From the NCBI GenBank assembly GCA_964383365.1, contig CAYLHF010000080.1, positions 1 to 5,142 of the forward strand: DNA of 5,142 bases. Direction: 5' to 3'. Below, piece after piece: positions 1-5,142 of the stretch; positions within the stretch are counted from its first letter, which is position 1, and every line of letters begins with the position of its first letter. The position numbers were made by a program, and so were the translations under genes. The stretch comes from CAYLHF01 sp964383365 (lineage in GTDB: Bacteria; Bacteroidota; Rhodothermia; Rhodothermales; UBA10348). Below the pieces are notes generated by a model. It was not told the DNA's origin. It did not search any database and worked only from the letters and a program-made list of their open reading frames with translations.

Positions 1-1090
1 AATTGCCGGGCTTCAGATCACCGAATGAGTATTGTCCCAGGGCATCGGTTGTGTCTGTCGTTGTGGGGGTAATTTCCGATCCCGTCGGTCCGGCCAGTTG
101 AATGACCCAACCGGGGAGAACTGCTTCTCCGTTATCTTGAATGCCGTTCGCATTGTCGTCGCTGAACTTCTTACCTGAGATGGAGCCGTTCTGGTAATTT
201 CCGAAGTTGTCTCCAGTTGCATTTACGCCACTCAGGATCGTCTCATCGTAGGTATTTCCGACCGGTTCACTCTGATTCCAGCCCGTCTGTTGGACTTCTC
301 GAATCTGGTATGTGCCGGGGTCCAGTGAATCGAAGGTATAGATCCCCTGGACATCGGTCGTCGTTGACGAGACCGGCAACAGGGGAGAACCGGTGAGGAG
401 TTCGATGGTCCAACCTGCAATACCGTGTTCGCCGGGGTCCATCGTCCCGTTGGCATTGAGATCGTTGTATTTGGTGCCGGATATGGATCCTTTTTGAAAG
501 TTTGCAAAATCTCTGTTTTGCCAGGTCTGACCGCTGGTGACCGCGAATACATAGGTCAAATTTTCCGGAGTGCTCTGTGTCCAACCGGTCTGAAGCGTTT
601 CGGAGAGGGTATATGGCCCGGGTGGCATGTTCTGAAATGTATAATTTCCGTTCGCATCGGTCGTCGCGGTACTCGTCTGGCCATTGGCCTCAGCTGAAAT
701 GATCCAGCCCGACAGGCCCTCGTCTCCAGTGTCGGCAGTCAGGTTTCCGTTTCGATCATGAAATACTGCCCCGGAGATAGTAGAATAGCGGTATGCCAGG
801 AAATCAACACCCGTCTTGTTTTCTCCAGCGGCGAGTGTCTCGGTCTTACTCGTCGGACCAGACGCGATCCAGCTCGGTTTGACACTGGTGTCGCGAACGA
901 CGTGATAGGTGCCGGTAGTCAGATTCGTGAATGTGTACCCGTTATTGGATGTAACTGACGTTTCACCGGAATCAAGCGTCCCGTTGTTGTTGGTGTCGAG
1001 GAAAAAGCGCGCTCCCGTGACTTCAGACGAAGAGGATTCTTTCTGACCGTCGCCGTCGGCGTCTTCATAAAGCGCACCGGAGATTGAGCC
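1..1090 (-). repeat. Tandem protein-level repeats (SdrD-B-like modules), four visible, the last cut by the window edge
   Basis: Four modules of the secreted protein follow one another: residues 172-272 (bases 1090-788), 273-371 (787-491), 372-472 (490-188) and 473 onward (187-1, truncated). The conserved isoleucine of the opening I-S-G falls at residues 174, 276, 374 and 475, so the period is 98-102 residues, or about 300 bases. Modules 2-4 share the order I-S-G, calcium-like loop, G-W-x-I, T-T-D, G-x-Y-x-F, P-G, with W-x-Q-S in modules 2 and 3. Module 1 is more divergent, with a second acidic loop in mid-module. DNA identity is low apart from short blocks such as the 12-mer catcggtcgtcg at 352-363 and 655-666, so these look like old duplications rather than recent ones. 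Confidence 0.85.
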
Positions 1091-1603
1091 CGCGGCGTTT
1101 TCTGTCGTTATGGTTACCGTTCCCGTATTGTTGGACGAGACGGGGTCGTTGAAGGCGTTCTCTGAGCGGTATCCGATAGCAATATCACCGGAGGAGATCG
1201 TAGACGACGCCACCAGTGTGACACTCATAGTTGCAGTTGCTCCGCCAATGAGAGTCGTGGGGTTGATGCAGTCTTCCTCTGAAAGGCTCGACGAAAACGT
1301 GCCGTTCGTATGATCCCAACCGGTCGGACAGGTCGTCGACTGAACGCTGAACATGTTCGTCGGATACGTCAACACCAGTATTGGATTCAGAACGGTTGCC
1401 GGTCCTCCGCCTGCGGTCGAGGTGTTATCCATGAGGGCCTGGGCCGTTACCGTGTCTCCTGGATGAAGGGTGATCGGAGATGTGCCCCCGTTGATTGTGA
1501 TACTGACTGCGAGGTCCGTCGTTGGTATCTGAGCGAGGGCAGTCGGTGCAAAGGCTCCGAATACTGTTGAAATCAGCAGCGAAAGGAAGAAAGACGTGCG
1601 CAT
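1..1603 (-). CDS. Secreted/surface protein with DUF11-like N-terminal domain and tandem SdrD-B (Cna-B-like) repeats, 3' partial
   Basis: An uninterrupted minus-strand frame starts at ATG 1603-1601 and runs off the window start, giving 534 codons with no stop. Residues 1-24 form a clear signal peptide: Met-Arg-Thr, a hydrophobic core, and an A-L-A cleavage site before Gln25. Residues about 26-168 look like a beta-sandwich of the DUF11/CARDB kind, ending in the usual S-N-N-T-G-T-V segment and holding two cysteines (C92, C112) that could form a disulfide. From residue 172 come SdrD-B/Cna-B-like modules, recognised by S-I-S-G openings, D-x-N-x-N-G-x-x-D-x-G-E calcium-loop-like motifs, 'G-x-Y-x-F-x-x-L' strands and 'P-G-x-Y-x-[ILV]-x-E' endings. 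Such modules act as rigid stalks in adhesins and envelope proteins. The start is secure: an in-frame TGA lies at 1663-1661 with no other start between. No Shine-Dalgarno is evident. The C-terminus, which would show the anchoring route (T9SS, LPXTG or other), is outside the window, so exact function is unknown. Confidence 0.9.
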   Translation of the reverse strand, partial: MRTSFFLSLLISTVFGAFAPTALAQIPTTDLAVSITINGGTSPITLHPGDTVTAQALMDNTSTAGGGPATVLNPILVLTYPTNMFSVQSTTCPTGWDHTNGTFSSSLSEEDCINPTTLIGGATATMSVTLVASSTISSGDIAIGYRSENAFNDPVSSNNTGTVTITTENAAGSISGALYEDADGDGQKESSSSEVTGARFFLDTNNNGTLDSGETSVTSNNGYTFTNLTTGTYHVVRDTSVKPSWIASGPTSKTETLAAGENKTGVDFLAYRYSTISGAVFHDRNGNLTADTGDEGLSGWIISAEANGQTSTATTDANGNYTFQNMPPGPYTLSETLQTGWTQSTPENLTYVFAVTSGQTWQNRDFANFQKGSISGTKYNDLNANGTMDPGEHGIAGWTIELLTGSPLLPVSSTTTDVQGIYTFDSLDPGTYQIREVQQTGWNQSEPVGNTYDETILSGVNATGDNFGNYQNGSISGKKFSDDNANGIQDNGEAVLPGWVIQLAGPTGSEITPTTTDTTDALGQYSFGDLKPGN

Positions 1604-1768
1604 GGTGGTCGGCGATGAATGACGATTTACCCTTTTCGCGCAAAACGAACGCGAATTGGCTCACCGCTCGAGAATGATAGATGGGAAGGCGATTATATTA
1701 GAGACCTGTCAATCTGAAATGAGACGCTCTGAGATTCCTGGCTGACGACTTATTCTTTTTAGACCGGT
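1604..1768. promoter_or_regulatory. Divergent intergenic region, presumed to hold promoters for the surface protein (minus) and the sigma-kinase cluster (plus)
   Basis: These 165 bases separate two divergent starts, so promoters for both directions should lie here. The AT-rich stretch gattatatta (1691-1700) reads TATATT on the plus strand (1694-1699) and a perfect TATAAT on the minus strand (1697-1692), making it the best -10 candidate for either direction. No convincing -35 box sits at normal spacing: the minus-strand TTGACA at 1712-1707 is only 9 bases from TATAAT. GAGAC occurs at 1701-1705 and 1721-1725, with a near copy GAGAT at 1731-1735. No Shine-Dalgarno precedes either start. The presence of promoters is inferred from gene layout; the individual boxes are weak. 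Confidence 0.45.
1635..1655. promoter_or_regulatory. Inverted repeat TTCGCG-N9-CGCGAA, possible operator or leader hairpin
   Basis: Perfect 6-base arms, TTCGCG (1635-1640) and CGCGAA (1650-1655), flank a 9-base spacer. The repeat ends 31 bases upstream of the surface protein start and would lie in its 5' leader if transcription begins at the AT-rich box near 1692. It could be a dimeric repressor site or a small RNA hairpin near the start codon. The arms do not extend further and there is no T-tract, so it is not a terminator. A chance occurrence is possible. Confidence 0.25.
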
Positions 1769-2344
1769 ATGAGTGAACATGGAGATGTCACCCGTTTGCT
1801 GATCGCGTTTGGAGACGGGGAAGAGAAGGCGGCAGATGAGTTGATTCCCGTGGTATACGATGCCCTGCGGGCCATTGCGCACAACTTTATTGTCCGTGAA
1901 TCCTCTCCACGGACTCTTGCCACAACATCGTTGGTCCACGAAGCGTATCTCAAGCTGGTCGATCAACGATTTCAGAATCTCAAGAGTCGCAATCACTTCT
2001 TCGCTCTCGCGGCTCAGGCGATGCGGCGGATTCTGGTAGATGCTGCTCGTCGCAGGCGCGCTCTTCGCAGGGGCGGTGGTGTTCAGGATCAATCGTTAGA
2101 CGAAGCCGACCCTCTCGTTTTTGAGGATCCGGGAGAGGTCCTGGAGGTCAGCGATGCGCTGGATAGACTGGAAACATTGGATCCCAGACAGGCTCGAATT
2201 GTTGAGTGCCGGTTTTTCGCCGGATACACGATAGAGGAAACGGCCTCTATTATGAATATATCGCCTGCCACGGTCAAGCGGGAATGGACGATGGCCCGCG
2301 CATGGTTACGGCGGGAATTAGATCCAGATGAGCCAACGGAATAA
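1769..2344 (+). CDS. ECF-family RNA polymerase sigma factor, TIGR02999 / Sigma70_ECF (PF07638) type
   Basis: The complete 191-residue product is a two-domain sigma factor that would direct RNA polymerase to its own promoter set. Sigma-2 spans about residues 5-100: region 2.2 contains L-V-H-E-A-Y-L-K-L (55-63), and regions 2.3-2.4 contain N-H-F-F-A-L-A-A-Q-A-M-R-R-I-L-V-D (75-91) followed by a very basic R-R-R-R and R-R-G-G-G (94-104). These are family signatures. Sigma-4 spans about 126-184, with the helix-turn-helix around 153-175 (Y-T-I-E-E-T-A ... S-P-A-T-V-K-R-E-W). The start is fixed by a TAG at 1760-1762 in the same frame just upstream, although no Shine-Dalgarno is visible. The usual acidic D-A-E-D motif before L-V-x-E is replaced by A51-T52-T53-S54. 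No anti-sigma gene is adjacent; the downstream kinase gene starts after a 36-base gap and is probably co-transcribed. Such sigma factors are commonly encoded beside Ser/Thr kinases. The regulon is unknown. Confidence 0.95.
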   Translation: MSEHGDVTRLLIAFGDGEEKAADELIPVVYDALRAIAHNFIVRESSPRTLATTSLVHEAYLKLVDQRFQNLKSRNHFFALAAQAMRRILVDAARRRRALRRGGGVQDQSLDEADPLVFEDPGEVLEVSDALDRLETLDPRQARIVECRFFAGYTIEETASIMNISPATVKREWTMARAWLRRELDPDEPTE

Positions 2345-2367
2345 ATTCGTACGCGATAAGCTCATAC

Positions 2368-2371
2368 GGAG
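2368..2371 (+). promoter_or_regulatory. Ribosome binding site of the kinase gene (GGAG)
   Basis: GGAG at 2368-2371 sits 9 bases before the ATG at 2381, which supports that start. It is the only clear Shine-Dalgarno in the window; the sigma gene and the surface protein gene have none. The 36-base spacer holds no visible promoter or terminator, consistent with one transcript for sigma factor and kinase. Confidence 0.65.
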
Positions 2372-2380
2372 AACAGGGTA

Positions 2381-5142
2381 ATGGATACCACGGACTGGCA
2401 GGACATAAAAAGGCTTTTTAATCTGGCTCTCGATGAGGAGACCGAAAACCGGTCTCAGTGGCTGCGGAGTCAAACTTCTGATGAGACCCTCATCAGGGAA
2501 GTAGAGTCTCTACTCGAAGCCCATTCTCAGGCAGCATCCTTTCTCGAAAAGCCTCCGGTCACCGCCTTGAATCTCATCGATTCCGTTGGTGCGTTAAGTC
2601 CCGGGGACATGATCGGCGTGTATCGCATTGAGCGTCTGTTGAATCGCGGCGGAATGGGGAGCGTCTATCGAGCCCAACGCGCGGACGGCCAGTTTGAGCA
2701 GACCGTGGCGATCAAGGTCATTCGGCCCGGTCTGGATACCGGGGATATTCTTGCGCGTTTTGATCACGAGCGACAGATTCTCGCACGGCTCAATCATCCG
2801 AACATTGCAGCCCTCCAGGACGGAGGTGTCACGCCGGATGAGAGACCGTATTTCGTCATGGAGTACGTTGACGGACTCACGCTGACTGACTACTGTGATC
2901 GACATAAGAAAGGAGTCAAGGATCGCCTCATCCTGTTTCAGACCGTTTGTTCGGCGGTACGATTTGCGCATCAGAACCTGATCGTCCACCGGGATCTGAA
3001 ACCGGACAACATACTTGTAACGAAGGACGGAGTGGTCAAGCTTCTCGACTTCGGGATCGCCAAAATTGTGTCCAGTGACGATACGCTTCCCGGTACGGGC
3101 ATGACCGGGCCGGGACTTCGCCTGATGACGAGGGAGTACGCCGCTCCAGAGCAGGTTCGAGGAGATTCTATCACGACAGCTACCGATGTTTATCAACTCG
3201 GGATCCTCCTGTATGAACTACTGACGGGTATGCGACCATTCGATCTCGGCACCCGGGTTCGGGTGGAGCTGGAACGGATCATACTGGAGACGGAACCGCT
3301 GAAACCGAGCACTCGAATACATTCCCTGGCGTCAACCATTCCTACCCTTGCCGAAGCGCGGTCGACGACTCTGGTCCAACTGCGGAGGAAGCTCTCCGGA
3401 GATCTGGACAACATCGTGATGATGGCCGTCCGCAAGGACCCCGCTCGCAGATATGCCACGGTGGATCAGTTTGTGACAGATATCGCGTACCACCTCGAGG
3501 GACGACCGGTGCGGGCACACGCGGAATCGACATTCTATCTGATCAGAAAATTTATCTCGCGTAATCGCAGTGCTGTGGCTGCGGCACTGTTGATTCTGGT
3601 CTCTCTTGCCGCCGGACTGGCCGGGACTGCGTGGCAGGCACAAAAAGCCGACAGAGAACGGACTCATGTTCGCGAGATGAATGCGTTCATACTTGGACTC
3701 TTTGAAGCAAATGATCCGAACCAAGCGCTGGGAGATACGCTCACCGTTCGGGAAGTACTTGACCGCGGAGCCGCCAGACTGGATTCGAGTGGCACACTCG
3801 CCGCGGATCTCAGGGTGGATCTGATCCTGTCGGTCTCCAGGATCTACAAGAATCTTGGATATTACGAGCGCGCTGATTCGATCTTGATGGATGCAACACA
3901 GATTGAAGGTTCGGAGCTGAACGAAGATCATGCCCGCCGTTCAGACGTGTTTCATGCGCTCGGGCAGATTCGAGAACTCGAAGGGAAATACGCAGAAGCT
4001 GATTCGATCCTTATTCGGGCCCAGAACGAGGCGCGTCAGGCAGATGATCGGGATGGAACGATGATGGCTTCCATCGAAGCGAGCAGGGGGATGATTGCCA
4101 AGCAGCTCGGGCACCTGGAACAGTCGGTCGATCTTTACTCGACGGCCATCGAAACGTTCGAAAACAGTATGGAGTCGCGATCGCCGGCGCTGGCCGACTC
4201 GTACCAAAACCTGTCGACCAGTCTTGCTCTCCTTGGTCGTTTTGAAGATGCTGAATTAGCCATTGGCAAGGCCCTGGATATCAGAAAATCACTCTTTGGC
4301 GATGTTCATCTCGAAGTGGCTTCGGGCCTGAACAATCTGGGCGAGATACTCCGGAAGCAGGGACGTCTTGACCGTGCTGCTACGAGGCTCGGACAGGCCA
4401 GGGCCATTTTTGTGCAACTACTCGGTGAGGACGATACCCGGGTCGCAGACATAGACAACAATCTGGGCATTATCGCGATGTCGAGAGGTCTCAACGACGA
4501 GGCCATCCGTCGGTTTGAACACGTTCGAGCGGTCAAGTCGCGTCAACTTGGGGCGACGCACCCCATGGTCGGGCAGGTGCTTATTAATATGGGAATCGTA
4601 CTTCAGTCGGCAGGACGATATCCGGAGGCAGGCCGATCGTTCGACCAGGCCGAGCAGATATTTATGGCCACTCTTCCGGTGGATCACTGGATTTTTGCCG
4701 TGCTTCTGAATAATCGGGCAGACCTCGCTGTCGCTCTGTTGCGATTCGATCAGGCTGCCCGGATGTACAGTCAAGCTCTCACGCGGTACCGGAAGGCTTT
4801 TGGTGACGAGAATCCGCGCGCCGCGTTTCCTATGACGGGGCTGGGTTTGTCACTCGATCGCCTTGGACGATTTTCTGAGGCCGAAAAACATCTCCGGGCC
4901 GCCCTGGCCCTCCGCGCAAATGGACTCAGTCCTCAGAGTATTCTCATCCACGAAACAGGAGCAGCCCTTGGACGCTGCCTCCTTCACCAGGAGCGTTGGG
5001 CCGAAGCCGACACTCTTCTGGCGAGAGCATATCAGGTGTATCAGGCCGAACGCGGAAACGCGGATGCATCCACCCAGGATGTATTGCACGACCTGATTGC
5101 AGTACTTGAACACACCGACCCGAAATCGGCGGTTTCCTATCG
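2381..5142 (+). CDS. Membrane-anchored Hanks-type Ser/Thr protein kinase with C-terminal TPR array, 3' partial
   Basis: The frame is open from ATG 2381 to the window end (920 codons), so the C-terminus is missing, probably by little given usual family size. Residues 1-80 are the helical leader common in this family (D-W-Q-D-I-K-R-L-F, then E-V-E-S-L-L-E-A-H). The kinase domain is about 81-374: glycine loop 88-95 (N-R-G-G-M-G-S-V), ATP-binding K112, helix-C E130, catalytic H203-R204-D205 with K207 and N210, D223-F224-G225, A255-P256-E257 and D269. All catalytic residues are present and HRD marks an RD kinase. One hydrophobic segment, about 398-418, is followed by a charged linker and about ten TPRs from about 475 to 910, e.g. 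R-I-Y-K-N-L-G-Y-Y-E-R-A and N-L-G-E-I-L-R-K-Q-G-R-L, with a kinesin-light-chain-like period near 42. With one TM helix, the kinase should be cytoplasmic and the TPRs on the other side of the membrane. The upstream sigma factor is the likely substrate (inference). Oddity: the first glycine of the ATP loop is Asn88. Confidence 0.96.
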   Translation, partial: MDTTDWQDIKRLFNLALDEETENRSQWLRSQTSDETLIREVESLLEAHSQAASFLEKPPVTALNLIDSVGALSPGDMIGVYRIERLLNRGGMGSVYRAQRADGQFEQTVAIKVIRPGLDTGDILARFDHERQILARLNHPNIAALQDGGVTPDERPYFVMEYVDGLTLTDYCDRHKKGVKDRLILFQTVCSAVRFAHQNLIVHRDLKPDNILVTKDGVVKLLDFGIAKIVSSDDTLPGTGMTGPGLRLMTREYAAPEQVRGDSITTATDVYQLGILLYELLTGMRPFDLGTRVRVELERIILETEPLKPSTRIHSLASTIPTLAEARSTTLVQLRRKLSGDLDNIVMMAVRKDPARRYATVDQFVTDIAYHLEGRPVRAHAESTFYLIRKFISRNRSAVAAALLILVSLAAGLAGTAWQAQKADRERTHVREMNAFILGLFEANDPNQALGDTLTVREVLDRGAARLDSSGTLAADLRVDLILSVSRIYKNLGYYERADSILMDATQIEGSELNEDHARRSDVFHALGQIRELEGKYAEADSILIRAQNEARQADDRDGTMMASIEASRGMIAKQLGHLEQSVDLYSTAIETFENSMESRSPALADSYQNLSTSLALLGRFEDAELAIGKALDIRKSLFGDVHLEVASGLNNLGEILRKQGRLDRAATRLGQARAIFVQLLGEDDTRVADIDNNLGIIAMSRGLNDEAIRRFEHVRAVKSRQLGATHPMVGQVLINMGIVLQSAGRYPEAGRSFDQAEQIFMATLPVDHWIFAVLLNNRADLAVALLRFDQAARMYSQALTRYRKAFGDENPRAAFPMTGLGLSLDRLGRFSEAEKHLRAALALRANGLSPQSILIHETGAALGRCLLHQERWAEADTLLARAYQVYQAERGNADASTQDVLHDLIAVLEHTDPKSAVSY

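Noticed and set aside
232..584. Overlapping open frames on both strands at the left end of the window
   Set aside because: They are out of frame with the SdrD-B protein, whose frame is open throughout and shows repeated domain motifs; these frames lack any recognisable motif.
1..1090. CRISPR array or DNA-level tandem repeat
   Set aside because: The roughly 300-base periodicity comes from protein modules. DNA identity between copies is patchy, and there are no short identical repeats with uniform spacers.
1692..1712. Minus-strand TTGACA (1712-1707) plus TATAAT (1697-1692) as a complete sigma-70 promoter
   Set aside because: Both hexamers are perfect but the spacer is 9 bases, far short of the 16-18 needed. 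At best the -10 element is usable alone.
1684..1738. ECF-type promoter (GGAA-like -35 with GTC/CGT -10) for autoregulation
   Set aside because: GGAAGG at 1684 on the plus strand and GGAATC at 1738-1733 on the minus strand are the only candidates, and neither has a suitable -10 at 16-17 bases.
2594..3196. 200-codon open frame on the minus strand opposite the kinase domain
   Set aside because: It lies wholly inside a gene with every Hanks kinase motif in the plus-strand frame, and its translation shows no recognisable domain. It is a shadow frame.
3332..3931. 199-codon open frame on the minus strand opposite the kinase C-lobe and TM region
   Set aside because: It is antisense to a continuous kinase-TM-TPR reading frame and its composition (Cys-, His- and Arg-rich, no domain) is typical of antisense translation.

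Overview
The window shows two transcription units that diverge from a 165-base intergenic region. All three genes are read directly from the sequence, and the two outer ones run off the window edges. Leftward (minus strand) is a long secreted protein with a signal peptide, an N-terminal beta-sandwich resembling DUF11, and tandem SdrD-B/Cna-B-like modules of about 100 residues. Rightward is a two-gene cluster: an ECF-family RNA polymerase sigma factor of the TIGR02999 / Sigma70_ECF (PF07638) type, then 36 bases later a membrane-anchored Hanks-type Ser/Thr protein kinase with a large C-terminal array of kinesin-light-chain-like TPRs.

The pairing of a TIGR02999-type sigma factor with a kinase-TM-TPR protein is typical of Acidobacteriota, Planctomycetota, Gemmatimonadota and Rhodothermota/Balneolota. 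The kinase wording (the VHRDLKPDN loop, the 'DGLTLTDYC' stretch, the YAAPEQ segment) and the SdrD-B protein look most like a Rhodothermota-type organism, but the taxon is an inference of modest confidence. Base composition is moderately GC-rich by eye and even across the window, with no sign of recent insertion.

Layout: 1-1603 minus, repeat-rich secreted protein (3' end missing); 1604-1768, divergent intergenic region with a small inverted repeat and AT-rich promoter-like sequence; 1769-2344 plus, ECF sigma factor; 2345-2380, short spacer with a good ribosome binding site; 2381-5142 plus, Ser/Thr kinase (3' end missing). I saw no RNA genes, mobile elements, CRISPR arrays or terminators.

How the genes may work together: no anti-sigma factor is visible next to the sigma gene, and the kinase occupies that position. 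In the sigma factor, the acidic motif normally found in region 2.2 (the core-polymerase-binding surface) is replaced by A-T-T-S. In the known EcfP/PknT system of Vibrio parahaemolyticus, a kinase activates a sigma factor lacking those acidic residues by phosphorylating a threonine there. The likely model is that the TPR domain senses a signal, the kinase phosphorylates the sigma factor, and the sigma factor transcribes targets that might include the divergent surface protein. This is inference from sequence and family knowledge; the link to the surface protein rests on gene position only.
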